Source: Kumtagia sp964244725
GTDB taxonomy: Bacteria > Pseudomonadota > Alphaproteobacteria > Rhizobiales > Rhizobiaceae
Assembly (NCBI GenBank): GCA_964244725.1
Contig: CAXTJQ010000007.1
Coordinates: 1-64,000, forward strand
DNA length: 64,000 bases
Direction of reading: 5' to 3'
The notes beneath the pieces are model-generated. The model was given only the letters and a program-made list of their open reading frames with translations. It searched no databases and was not told where the DNA came from. Position numbers and translations under genes: made by a program. Shown here piece after piece: positions 52,735 through 61,057 of the stretch (position 1 is the first letter of the stretch; every line of letters begins with the position of its first letter).

Positions 52735-53712
52735 CTACCCTTTATCGAAGCGAGCCCGGTATCGGTCAACCGCTCCCGGGTTGCGCAGGTTGACCGGGAG
52801 TTGTCCGTCGAGCACGCGCAGCGCTTCCTCGGCCGCGCCGACGCCCATGCGCATCATGCTCTCTTCCGTGATGCCGGCCATATGCGGCGTAACGATCACA
52901 TTGTCGAAAGCGAAATAGGGATGGTCGGGCGGCAAGGGCTGCGTCGCGAACACGTCGAGCGCCGCCCCGAGCAATCGTCCTTCCCGCAAGGCCGCGATCA
53001 AGGCGTCGTCGTCGATCACAGGCCCGCGCGAGACGTTGACCACGATCGCATCCTGCTTCATCGACGCAAGGCGATGGCGGCCGAGCAGGCCGGTGGTTTC
53101 CGGTAAAAGCGGGCAGCAAAGTACGACGATGTCGCTCCGTGCGACCAGGTCGTCGACCGACACCCGGCGGACGTAGTCCGGAAACCCCGCGCCGCCGCGA
53201 GTCGCGCCAAAAACCTCCAGGCCGAAGCCGTGATGGGCAATCGCCGCGACCGCGCGCCCGACATTGCCCATGCCGACGATGCCGACCGACCGCCCGGCGA
53301 GTTCATGCGTCGCGTTCGCATGCTCGCGGCCTGCCAGCCAGCCATGTCCGCGCAGGTCGCGGTCCATCGCCCGAAAATGCCGCAACAGCGCCAGCGCCGA
53401 AAAGACGACATGCTCGGCCACCGACCGCGCGTTGACCCCCGGTACGTTGGCGACCAGCACGCCGGCGGCGGTTGCGGCCTCGACCGGGATCATGTCGAGC
53501 CCGGCGCCGTGGCGGATGGCGGCGCGGATCGCGTGCCGCCCCTCGAACATGTTCGCAGGCAGCGGCGCGCGCACGATGACGATCTCGGCGCTGCGCGACT
53601 CGCGCACCAGGGTATTCGGGTCGAGCGCCGAGACGATGCGAAGCTCGCCGGCTGCTTGCAGCATCGCGGCCGCGCGAGGATGCAGCGGATGCGTCGAGTA
53701 GATGATCGCCAC
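52735..53712 (-). CDS. D-2-hydroxyacid dehydrogenase
   Basis: A 325-residue NAD(P)-dependent dehydrogenase. It has the Rossmann motif VGIVGMGNVGRAVA (~res 145-158) and the catalytic Arg in VVNVSRGPVIDDDAL. The Glu/His pair lies toward the C-terminus, with the His in TPHMAGIT. It probably reduces or oxidises a 2-keto acid formed in sugar-acid breakdown. The gene lies 5 bp after the GntR gene on the same strand, within the catabolic operon. Confidence 0.93.
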   Translation of the reverse strand: MAIIYSTHPLHPRAAAMLQAAGELRIVSALDPNTLVRESRSAEIVIVRAPLPANMFEGRHAIRAAIRHGAGLDMIPVEAATAAGVLVANVPGVNARSVAEHVVFSALALLRHFRAMDRDLRGHGWLAGREHANATHELAGRSVGIVGMGNVGRAVAAIAHHGFGLEVFGATRGGAGFPDYVRRVSVDDLVARSDIVVLCCPLLPETTGLLGRHRLASMKQDAIVVNVSRGPVIDDDALIAALREGRLLGAALDVFATQPLPPDHPYFAFDNVIVTPHMAGITEESMMRMGVGAAEEALRVLDGQLPVNLRNPGAVDRYRARFDKG

Positions 53713-53717
53713 CGGGC

Positions 53718-54431
53718 TCAGGCCTCGACCAGCAGCTTGACCGGCGCGCTGACGCCGCCCTGGATCAAGCCTTTCCAGTAGCTTTCCGCGCCCTGAAGGT
53801 GCGCACTCATCAGCGCCTGCGCCAGATTGCCGTCGCGTCGCAGCAGCGCGTCGTAGATCTGGACATGCTCGCCGTGCGAACGGCGGCCGCGCTCGGGATC
53901 GTTGAAATAGATCGGCAGGCGGTGTTCGCCCATCACGTAGTAGATGCTGCAGATCTTGTGAAAGACGCTGTTCTGTGTCGCGCGCACGATCTCCAAGTGG
54001 AAATCGCGGTCCTCCCGCGCCAGCCCTTCGCCGGCCTCGATCCGGGCTTCCGAGGCAGCGAGAATTTCGCGCAAGCGTTCGTAATTCTCCTCGGTCGCCC
54101 GGCCGCAGGCGAGTTCGGCGGCCTTGATCTCATGGATCTTGCGCAGTTCGACCGTCTCGTAGATCTGCACCGGATCGAGCGGCACGCCGGCCTTGGCGAA
54201 CAGCGCCATCGCCTCGACGCTCGCCTGCCTGGTGGTGAGGTAGATGCCGGACTTCGCCCGGCGCTCGACGATGCGCATCGCTTCGAGGATGGCCAGCGTT
54301 TCGCGGATCTGGCCGCGGCTGACGGCGAAGTGCTCCGCGAGCTCGCGCTCGGACGGGGTGCGTCCCGTCCCGCCGTTGGAATGGGCGTAAAGATAGGCCG
54401 CGAGTTCGGCCAGGAGTTCTTTCTCTTTCAT
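53718..54431 (-). CDS. GntR-family regulator, FCD (FadR) subfamily
   Basis: A 237-residue regulator with an N-terminal winged helix (~res 5-70, TPSERELAEHFAVSRGQIRETLAILEAMRIVERR) and an all-helical FCD ligand domain with the metal-site Asp/His residues (DRDFHLEIVRA and SHGEHVQIYDALL). FCD regulators bind TGGT-N3-ACCA palindromes and respond to sugar acids or other carboxylates. Four such sites occur in this window near the transporter and isomerase genes. The ATG at 54431 has GAGG upstream, and the upstream enolase gene ends 4 bp before it. Confidence 0.93.
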   Translation of the reverse strand: MKEKELLAELAAYLYAHSNGGTGRTPSERELAEHFAVSRGQIRETLAILEAMRIVERRAKSGIYLTTRQASVEAMALFAKAGVPLDPVQIYETVELRKIHEIKAAELACGRATEENYERLREILAASEARIEAGEGLAREDRDFHLEIVRATQNSVFHKICSIYYVMGEHRLPIYFNDPERGRRSHGEHVQIYDALLRRDGNLAQALMSAHLQGAESYWKGLIQGGVSAPVKLLVEA

Positions 54432-54435
54432 GACC

Positions 54436-55605
54436 TCAGACGCCTTGCGCGTGGGCCTCCAGGAATTTTTGCGAAACTGTAAAGCCAAGGCCGGCCTTTT
54501 CGGGAATTTCGATCATGCCGTCACGGGCCTCGACCGTCTCCTCGACGAGATCGTGGATCATCGGATTGGCGCCGAGCGAATATTCGATGGTGAAGCTCGC
54601 CGGCGACGCGGCGCAGAGATGCAGGCCGGAAAAGAAGCAGGGCGCGCCGGCCCAGAGGTGCGGCGCGAAGCGCAGGTTGAACGCGCTGGCGATGACGCCG
54701 ATCTTCATCGCCTCGCTGATGCCGCCGCAAAAAGCCGGGTCCGGCTGGAAGATGTCGACCGCCTTGAGCAGGGCCAGGTCGCGAAAATCATAGCGCGTCG
54801 CCTCGCTTTCGCCAGCCGCGATCGGCACGCTGCCGGAGGCGCGCACCTCCGCCATGCCGGGCTTGTCGTCGCCGATCACCGGCTCCTCGAACCAGGCGAG
54901 ATCGCAATCGGCGACCAGCGCGGCGAAGCGTTTGGCGTCGGCCACCGTGTAGGTGCCATGCGCGTCGACCATGATGTCGATGTCGGGGCCGAGCGCCTCA
55001 CGGGCGGCGCGGACGCGCCTGGCCGAGAGATGCGGCGCGCCGTCCATGGCGCCGACGCGCATCTTGACCGCCTTGAACCCGCCGCTCGCGACATAGGATT
55101 TGAGCTGGTCGCCGATCGTCTCGGCCGGCGCCCAGCCTCCGGACGCATAGGCCGGAAGTCGATCGGCCTTGCGGCCGCCGAGCAACTGCCAGACCGGCTG
55201 ACCGAGATGCTTGCCGAGAATGTCCCACAGCGCGATGTCGACGGCGCTGATCGCCGCGATCGACACGCCGCGCCGCGCGAGCTGCGGCATCGCGTGGCCA
55301 TGGCGCACGGCCGATGCGCTGCGGACGCCGTTGTAGAGCATTTCCCAGATCGGTCCGATATCGCCGGCGTTCCTGCCAACGAGCGCCGGGCCGACCTCGT
55401 GGTTGAGCATGTGAACCAACGCGCCGTAGCTGCCGGCGCTGCCGGCCGCGTTCTTGCCCTCGCCCCAGCCGACGAGCCCATCCTCGGTCTCGATGCGCAG
55501 GATGGCGGCGTCGAAGGTGCGCACCTGACCGAAGTCGCTGCGATGCTGCCGGTCCGCGGCGATGGGAATGCGGACCCACCAGGCCCGGGTGCTCTTGATG
55601 CGCAT
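54436..55605 (-). CDS. Enolase-superfamily (mandelate racemase/muconate lactonizing enzyme) protein
   Basis: A 389-residue enzyme that abstracts a proton alpha to a carboxylate, most often a sugar-acid dehydratase. It has an N-terminal capping domain and a barrel with KAVKMRV (catalytic Lys position). The Mg ligands are in MVDAHGTYT, WFEEPV and AAGESEA, and a late His is in RFAPHLWAG. The substrate is not predictable from sequence alone; neighbours favour an aldonate or uronate-type acid. It is 4 bp from the GntR gene. Confidence 0.93.
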   Translation of the reverse strand: MRIKSTRAWWVRIPIAADRQHRSDFGQVRTFDAAILRIETEDGLVGWGEGKNAAGSAGSYGALVHMLNHEVGPALVGRNAGDIGPIWEMLYNGVRSASAVRHGHAMPQLARRGVSIAAISAVDIALWDILGKHLGQPVWQLLGGRKADRLPAYASGGWAPAETIGDQLKSYVASGGFKAVKMRVGAMDGAPHLSARRVRAAREALGPDIDIMVDAHGTYTVADAKRFAALVADCDLAWFEEPVIGDDKPGMAEVRASGSVPIAAGESEATRYDFRDLALLKAVDIFQPDPAFCGGISEAMKIGVIASAFNLRFAPHLWAGAPCFFSGLHLCAASPASFTIEYSLGANPMIHDLVEETVEARDGMIEIPEKAGLGFTVSQKFLEAHAQGV

Positions 55606-55699
55606 GGCGTCCTGTCGATCTCGAAAGAGGCCGGGCCGGGCCGCCTGCTCCCTCCCAAGGCAGACGGCCGGCCCGGCGAAGCGCTGATCGGTCGAAGAC

Positions 55700-56587
55700 T
55701 TATCGGATCAGCGGCAGCAGCGTTTCGGCGTTGATGCGCATCTGGTCGGTGTAGAACGCTTCCGTCAGCACGCTGGAGCCGTGATCCTGGATGAATTTGA
55801 GCTGCTCGGGCGAGATGTCGACCGGATTGCGCTCGACCATGTCGGGATAGGGCGCCGCCGGCGTACGGTCGACCGGCGCGACGAATTCATTGGTCAGCGC
55901 CCCGTCGTAGCCGATCTCGCGCAGCGTACCGACGATTTTCGGCCAGTCGATCTGGCCTAGACCGGCGGCGAAGCGGTTGTTGTCGGCGACGTGAAAATCG
56001 AACAGCCGCTTGCCGGCGTTTCGGATCGCGTCGTAGACGTTAAATTCCTCCATGTGGATATGGTAGGCGTCGAGGCAGACGCCGCATTCCGGGCTGACGG
56101 CGTCGGCCAGCGCCAGCGCCTGCGAGCCGCGGTTGAACAGATAGGTCTCGAAGCGGTTGAGCGGCTCGATGGCGATCTTCACGCCGACCTTCCGCGCATG
56201 GCTGAAGCATTCGCGCGTCGCGTCGACGACCCATGTCCACTCTTCTTCCGCGGTGGCGTCAGGCACCACCTTGCCGACGGTCGCCGGCACCAGCGTGATG
56301 ATCTCGCCCTCAAGTTCGCTGACCATGGTCAGCACGTCCTTGACGTACTGGACCGAGCGCTCACGCTGGCCCTGGTCCTTGGCGGCGAGGTTGCGCTCGC
56401 CGAGCATCAGGGTGACCGAGCCCCAGCAGCGGATGCCGTGCTCCTTCAGAAGCGCGCGCGTTTCGGCGGGCTTGTACTGTTCCGGCTCGCCGGAAATCTC
56501 GATGCTCTCATAGCCGAACTTTTTAATTCGCCGGAGGGTGACCTCCAGCGGCTCGGCCCGCATCCAGTTGTGCGTCGACAGGTGCAT
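55700..56587 (-). CDS. Sugar phosphate isomerase/epimerase (AP endonuclease 2-like TIM barrel)
   Basis: A 295-residue xylose-isomerase-like TIM barrel (IKKFGYESIEISGEP, AIEPLNRFETYLFN, CGVCLDAYHIHMEE, LFDFHVADNNR, GALTNEFV) with the Glu, Asp, His and Glu metal ligands of sugar epimerases and IolE/IolI-type proteins. The start is ATG 56587 with GGGAGAG upstream. It is the first gene of the operon isomerase-enolase-GntR-dehydrogenase. The promoter (TTGCAG, 17 bp, TAAAAC) is followed by a FadR-type operator. Confidence 0.92.
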   Translation of the reverse strand: MHLSTHNWMRAEPLEVTLRRIKKFGYESIEISGEPEQYKPAETRALLKEHGIRCWGSVTLMLGERNLAAKDQGQRERSVQYVKDVLTMVSELEGEIITLVPATVGKVVPDATAEEEWTWVVDATRECFSHARKVGVKIAIEPLNRFETYLFNRGSQALALADAVSPECGVCLDAYHIHMEEFNVYDAIRNAGKRLFDFHVADNNRFAAGLGQIDWPKIVGTLREIGYDGALTNEFVAPVDRTPAAPYPDMVERNPVDISPEQLKFIQDHGSSVLTEAFYTDQMRINAETLLPLIR

Positions 56588-56667
56588 GGCGCGCGTCTCT
56601 CCCGTTTCGCCGTGATCGGTTCCGCCGTCCAGGCGGCTCGCCCCAACGTCTCCCAGCAAGCTCGATC

Positions 56668-56723
56668 TGGTTCGACCAATTGGGTGTGAAATGCGTTTTA
56701 GATCATTTGAACGGACCCTGCAA
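56668..56723 (-). promoter_or_regulatory. Promoter and FCD-type operator of the isomerase operon
   Basis: On the minus strand TTGCAG (56723-56718), a 17-bp spacer and TAAAAC (56700-56695) form a good promoter. The operator TGGTTCGACCA (56668-56678) lies about 17 bp downstream of the -10, over the early transcribed region, and could block RNA polymerase escape. It starts ~80 bp before the start codon. Confidence 0.7.
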
Positions 56724-56828
56724 CACTGCGTTCTCCACATGCCGGCCTGTGTCTCAAACGTCTCAAAACATTGTGCTTAATGGCGCTGACTCGCGGATTT
56801 TCGATCGGTTGCCCGCCAATTCCGGCGC

Positions 56829-56858
56829 TTGACCCTACGCCGATTTTTGGTATGACCA
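56829..56858 (+). promoter_or_regulatory. Promoter and FCD-type operator of the plus-strand isomerase gene
   Basis: TTGACC (56829-56834), a 16-bp spacer and TATGAC (56851-56856) form a likely promoter. The palindrome TGGTATGACCA (56848-56858) covers the -10 box exactly. The divergent site at 56668 has the same TGGT-N3-ACCA form, so one regulator could control both directions. Confidence 0.7.
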
Positions 56859-56945
56859 GACTTGGAGCAACAGGTCGAGTTGCGGCCGCACCGGCTTGCA
56901 GGCCCGACGGAATCGCCTAGGATTCGCCGCCACGGGAGAAGAGAC

Positions 56946-58007
56946 ATGGCAAGGACGATGAAGGGGCCGGGGATTTTCCTGGCCCAGTTCGCCGGCGATG
57001 CGGCGCCGTTCAATTCGCTGCCGTCGATCGCCAGATGGGCGGCCGGCCTCGGCTACAAGGGCGTCCAGATCCCGACCTGGGACGGAAGGCTGTTCGATCT
57101 GAAGACAGCGGCGTCCTCGAAAGCCTATTGCGACGAGGTCAAGGGCATCTGCGCCGATGCCGGGGTCGAGATCACCGAACTCTCGACGCATCTCCAGGGG
57201 CAACTGGTCGCCGTCCACCCGGCCTACGACACGCAGTTCGACGGCTTCGCGCCGGCGGCGGTCCACAACAACCCGAAGGCGCGTCAGGAATGGGCCGTCG
57301 AACAGCTCGGCTTCGGCGCCAAGGCCTCGCAGCATCTCGGTCTGACCGCGTCGGTCACCTTCTCGGGCGCACTCGCCTTCCCCTATCTCTACCCCTGGCC
57401 GCAGCGGCCCGATGGATTGATCGGAGAAGCCTTCGCCGAACTCGGCAAGCGCTGGAAGCCGATCCTCGACCAATATGAGGATGCCGGCGTCGATGTCGGT
57501 TACGAAATCCACCCCGGCGAGGACGTCTTCGACGGCGCGACCTTCGAGATGTTCCTCGACGCGGTCGGCGGCCACAAGCGCTGCGCGATCAATTACGATC
57601 CGTCGCATTTCCTGCTGCAGCAGCTCGACTACCTCGAATTCATCGACATCTACCACGAGCGGATCAAGGCCTTCCACGTCAAGGATGCAGAGTTCAACCC
57701 GACCGGCCGGCAGGGCGTCTATTCCGGCTACCAGAACTGGACCAACCGGGCCGGCCGCTTCCGCTCGCTCGGCGACGGGCAGGTCGATTTCTCGGGCATC
57801 TTTTCCAAGCTGACGCAATACGACTACGCGTCGTGGGCGGTTCTCGAATGGGAATGCTGCCTGAAGCATCCGGAAGACGGCGCGGCCGAGGGCGCGCCTT
57901 TCATCGCGGCACATCTCATCCGGGTGACGGAGCGCGCCTTCGACGATTTCGCCGAGGGCAATTCGGACAAGGCGGCGTTGCGGAAAATGATGGGGATCGA
58001 GGGCTAG
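56946..58007 (+). CDS. Sugar phosphate isomerase/epimerase
   Basis: A 353-residue TIM-barrel protein with the same xylose-isomerase-like fold as its divergent neighbour but a different sequence: GLGYKGVQIPTWDGRLFDL, ITELSTHLQGQLVAVHP, EIHPGEDVFDG, INYDPSHFLLQQLDY, AFHVKDAEFNPTGRQGVYSG and LEWECCLKHPEDG (metal-binding Glu/Asp/His residues). It is of the type found next to Gfo/Idh/MocA dehydrogenases in inositol-like and sugar-alcohol pathways. GGGAGAAGA precedes the ATG. A Gfo/Idh/MocA gene follows after an inverted repeat. Confidence 0.92.
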   Translation: MARTMKGPGIFLAQFAGDAAPFNSLPSIARWAAGLGYKGVQIPTWDGRLFDLKTAASSKAYCDEVKGICADAGVEITELSTHLQGQLVAVHPAYDTQFDGFAPAAVHNNPKARQEWAVEQLGFGAKASQHLGLTASVTFSGALAFPYLYPWPQRPDGLIGEAFAELGKRWKPILDQYEDAGVDVGYEIHPGEDVFDGATFEMFLDAVGGHKRCAINYDPSHFLLQQLDYLEFIDIYHERIKAFHVKDAEFNPTGRQGVYSGYQNWTNRAGRFRSLGDGQVDFSGIFSKLTQYDYASWAVLEWECCLKHPEDGAAEGAPFIAAHLIRVTERAFDDFAEGNSDKAALRKMMGIEG

Positions 58008-58013
58008 GGGGTT

Positions 58014-58060
58014 AGGGCAGTAGGGGATTAGGGGAAGACTGCCCTACGCCCTACTGCCCT
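58014..58060. repeat. Intercistronic inverted repeat
   Basis: AGGGCAGTAGGG (58014-58025) is complementary to CCCTACTGCCCT (58049-58060), with related TAGGGG and CCCTACG units between. It lies between the isomerase and dehydrogenase genes and would form a 12-bp hairpin in the transcript, possibly adjusting their relative expression. Confidence 0.7.
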
Positions 58061-58080
58061 GAGCGACGAAGGAGCTAAAC

Positions 58081-59262
58081 ATGGTCACCGGCAGAACAGT
58101 CGAATCCGGCTCGGGGCCGATCCGCTACGGCATGGTCGGCGGCGGACAGGGCGCGTTCATCGGCGGCGTACACCGCATCGCGGCGCGGATGGACGGCGAG
58201 TTCGAACTGGTCGCCGGCGCGCTGTCGTCCGATCCGGCGCGCGCCAAGGCCTCGGCCGCCGATCTCGGGCTCGATCCGCAACGGTCCTACGGCACCTTCC
58301 AGGAGATGGCGAAAGCCGAGGCCAAGCGCACCGACGGCATCGAGGCGGTGGCGATCGTAACGCCCAACCACATGCACTGGCCGGCCGCCAAGGCGTTCCT
58401 CGAGGCCGGCATCCACGTCATCTGCGACAAGCCGCTGACCTCCAACCTTGGCGACGCGAAGAAGCTCGCCGCGCTGGTGGAAAAATCCGGCAGGCTCTTC
58501 GTGCTGACGCACAACTATACCGGCTATCCAATGGTGCGGCAGGCGCGCGAGATGGTCGCGTCGGGACAGCTCGGCGACCTGCGCGTCGTGCAGGCCGAAT
58601 ACCCGCAGGACTGGCTGACCGAGAAAGCCGAGGATACAGGGTCCAAGCAGGCGCTGTGGCGCGTCGACCCGAAGCAGTCGGGCGCCGGCGGCTCCACCGG
58701 CGACATCGGCACGCATGCCTATAATCTCGCGCGCTTCGTGACCGGGCTCGAACTCGACAGCCTCGCGGCCGATCTCGATTCCTTCGTGCCCGGCCGGCTG
58801 CTCGACGACAACGCCAACATCCTCCTGCGCTTCAAGCCGCGCGGGAAAGAGCATCCGGCAAAAGGTATGATCTGGGCCTCCCAGGTCGCGCCGGGCCACG
58901 AGAACGGCCTCAAGCTGCGCGTCTACGGCGCCAAGGGCGGGCTCGAATGGGTGCAGGCCGATCCGAACTATCTCTGGCACTCGCCGTTCGGGCAGCCGAA
59001 GCAGCTGATCACGCGCGGCGGGGCGGGCTCTGGGGCGGCGGCAGGACGGGTGACGCGAGTGCCGCCCGGCCATCCCGAGGGCTATCTCGAAGGTTTCGCC
59101 AATATCTACGCCGAGGCCGCGCGGGCGATCCGCGCCGCACGCGGGGGAACGCTCGACAAGGACGTGATCTTCCCGACCGTGCAGGACGGCGTCGAGGGCG
59201 TCGCGTTCGTCGAGGCCTGCGTCCGCTCGAGCCAGGACAATGCCGCCTGGACGAAGTTGTAG
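58081..59262 (+). CDS. Gfo/Idh/MocA-family oxidoreductase
   Basis: A 393-residue NAD(P)-dependent sugar dehydrogenase. It has Rossmann motif YGMVGGGQGAFIGGVHR, the EKP-type motif as CDKPLTSN (Asp in place of Glu), and a C-terminal alpha/beta domain with the catalytic Asp-x-x-x-His pattern STGDIGTHAYNLA. Longer variants with the extra VAPGHENGLKLRVYG element typically oxidise inositols or sugar derivatives together with TIM-barrel isomerases like the preceding gene. It is probably co-transcribed with that gene. Confidence 0.93.
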   Translation: MVTGRTVESGSGPIRYGMVGGGQGAFIGGVHRIAARMDGEFELVAGALSSDPARAKASAADLGLDPQRSYGTFQEMAKAEAKRTDGIEAVAIVTPNHMHWPAAKAFLEAGIHVICDKPLTSNLGDAKKLAALVEKSGRLFVLTHNYTGYPMVRQAREMVASGQLGDLRVVQAEYPQDWLTEKAEDTGSKQALWRVDPKQSGAGGSTGDIGTHAYNLARFVTGLELDSLAADLDSFVPGRLLDDNANILLRFKPRGKEHPAKGMIWASQVAPGHENGLKLRVYGAKGGLEWVQADPNYLWHSPFGQPKQLITRGGAGSGAAAGRVTRVPPGHPEGYLEGFANIYAEAARAIRAARGGTLDKDVIFPTVQDGVEGVAFVEACVRSSQDNAAWTKL

Positions 59263-59278
59263 CTGCCGTCCGCGCCTT

Positions 59279-60340
59279 TCAGAGGCGCACGGCCAGTCCC
59301 GTCCGCACGCTTTCGTCGGCTGCAAGGCAGACCGAAAGCGATTTGACCGCATCGTCCATATGCCGCATCAGGTCCATATCCTCGCGCACCGCCTTCAGCA
59401 AATACGCCTGTTCGAGGTCGCACAGGCCCTGATGGTCCGGTTCGCCCCGCATCGACAGAATCTCATCGGCGCGCGCGAACGCGCCGTCCGGACCGACGGC
59501 CGCGCTGTGGATGCGAATGCGCGAGGTCTTGGTATGCGTGTCGATGTCGTCGGATTTCGCGCTCTCGTCCATGACGATCGAGACGCAGCCCTTCGGCGAG
59601 ATCACGTCCTTCACGAAGAACGCCGTCTCCGACATCATCGGCCCCCAGCCGGCCTCGTACCAGCCGACCGACCCGTCATCGAACAGCACCTGCAGGTGGC
59701 CGTAATTATACATCGACGGGTCGATCTCGTCGGAGAGCCGCACGCCCATGCCGCGCACCTCGACGGGCCTCGCGTCGGTGATCTGGCACATCACGTCAAG
59801 ATAATGGACGCCGCAGTCGACGATCGGCGACGTGGTCTGCATCAGCTGCTTGTGCGTCGCCCAGGTCGCGCCGGAGGATTGCTGGTTGAGGTTCATGCGG
59901 AAGACGTAGGGCGGACCGAGTTTCCGGGCTTCGGCGATCAACCGCATCCATGACGGATGGTGGCGCAGAATGTAGCCGATCACCAGCTTGCGGCCGTTGG
60001 CCTTCGCGGCATCCACCACGCGCCGGGCATCGGCGACCGTCGTCGCCAGCGGCTTTTCGACGAACACGTGCGAACCCGCTTCCAGCGCGGCGACCGCATA
60101 GTCGGCGTGGCTGTCCGAATAGGTGGCGATCGAAGCGACGTCGGGTTTCTCCTCGCGCAGCGCGTCCTCGAACGAACGCCGGATCGGATGGCCGGCAAGG
60201 GCCGCCGGCAGCGCGACATCGGACCGGTTGACGAGCGCCGCGATCTCGAAGCCGGGATTGGCCGCATAGGCGAGCGCATGGCTGAGGCCCATATTGCCAA
60301 GGCCGGCGACGACGACGCGGAGGGGACGGTCAGCGGACAT
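59279..60340 (-). CDS. Gfo/Idh/MocA-family oxidoreductase
   Basis: A 353-residue dehydrogenase with VVVAGLGNMGLSHALAYAANP, the EKP motif HVFVEKPLATT and the catalytic pattern PIVDCGVHYLDVM. It is distinct from the plus-strand member of the family. The ATG at 60340 (MSADRPL) begins the Rossmann strand at normal distance; an ATG two codons upstream is equally possible. It overlaps the end of the hepT-like gene by 11 bp, so it is downstream in the mntA-hepT transcript direction. Confidence 0.92.
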   Translation of the reverse strand: MSADRPLRVVVAGLGNMGLSHALAYAANPGFEIAALVNRSDVALPAALAGHPIRRSFEDALREEKPDVASIATYSDSHADYAVAALEAGSHVFVEKPLATTVADARRVVDAAKANGRKLVIGYILRHHPSWMRLIAEARKLGPPYVFRMNLNQQSSGATWATHKQLMQTTSPIVDCGVHYLDVMCQITDARPVEVRGMGVRLSDEIDPSMYNYGHLQVLFDDGSVGWYEAGWGPMMSETAFFVKDVISPKGCVSIVMDESAKSDDIDTHTKTSRIRIHSAAVGPDGAFARADEILSMRGEPDHQGLCDLEQAYLLKAVREDMDLMRHMDDAVKSLSVCLAADESVRTGLAVRL

Positions 60341-60710
60341 CGTCATCTTTCGGATATTCCTCGTCCGGGATCTGCTTAACCAAATGGACAAGTTCGGGAA
60401 CGGCGTTTCGGGCGGTGTCCCAAACGCGCTTCGGATCGATGTCGAAGTAGCCGTAAGAAAGGCGATTGCGGGTCAGGTAGGCTTGAGTGAGCTTCAACGT
60501 CGGGTATCGATCGCGACGCTCTGGCGCCGCGGCAAGGATATGCTTTGCAGCTTCCCCGATAACCTCTATGCATTTGGTTGAAGCATCCACGGCCTTTTGA
60601 TCGATGGAGAAGGCCTCCAGGGTCGGCGCGGACGCATAGCTTGCAAGCTTCTCGCCCCAAACGACAATATCCCTAGGTCGGTCTCTACGCGAACGGCTTT
60701 GACCAGCCAT
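60330..60710 (-). CDS. HepT-like toxin (DUF86) with altered catalytic motif
   Basis: A 126-residue all-helical HEPN protein, the toxin of MntA/HepT pairs, which act on RNA. The HEPN motif RX4-6HXY appears as RNRLSYGY: the Arg and last Tyr are present but the central His is replaced by Tyr. This may reduce or change nuclease activity. The final Tyr is the residue that the partner modifies by adding AMP in characterised pairs. Its start shares one base with the mntA stop. Confidence 0.9.
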   Translation of the reverse strand: MAGQSRSRRDRPRDIVVWGEKLASYASAPTLEAFSIDQKAVDASTKCIEVIGEAAKHILAAAPERRDRYPTLKLTQAYLTRNRLSYGYFDIDPKRVWDTARNAVPELVHLVKQIPDEEYPKDDDVR

Positions 60711-61000
60711 CAGATGGGCCGAGCATCGTGTAAAACGCTGTTCGCAATTGCCTTCCGCAACTCGCCGGGAGTCGCTACATCGACCCTGGTCCCAAGCAGA
60801 TCTCCAAGCGCGATTTCCAGATCGACCAGATCGTAGTAGGTTGCGCCGTCCAGCGCGTCGACGATGATGTCGATATCGCTGGTTTCGTCATCCTCGCCGC
60901 GCGCCACCGAAGCGAATACGCGTGGGTTGACGACCGGGAAGCGCGCGATCGTCGCACGCACTTCGTCCCTGTGCCGTTCCAGGATTTCGGAAGGCCTCAT
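60710..61000 (-). CDS. MntA-like nucleotidyltransferase antitoxin
   Basis: A 96-residue minimal nucleotidyltransferase (MNT) with the motif ASVARGEDDETSDIDIIVD, a variant of the GSX10DXD signature in which the first Gly is Ala. In studied pairs MntA neutralises HepT by adenylylating its Tyr. The ATG at 61000 has GGAG upstream; a longer frame from 61054 lacks this signal. It is first of the two-gene unit, tightly linked to hepT. Confidence 0.9.
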   Translation of the reverse strand: MRPSEILERHRDEVRATIARFPVVNPRVFASVARGEDDETSDIDIIVDALDGATYYDLVDLEIALGDLLGTRVDVATPGELRKAIANSVLHDARPI

Positions 61001-61057
61001 GGTCGGTCTCCTATCTCGCACGGGGGCCGATCGATACGATGCAGCAGGTGGCATACA

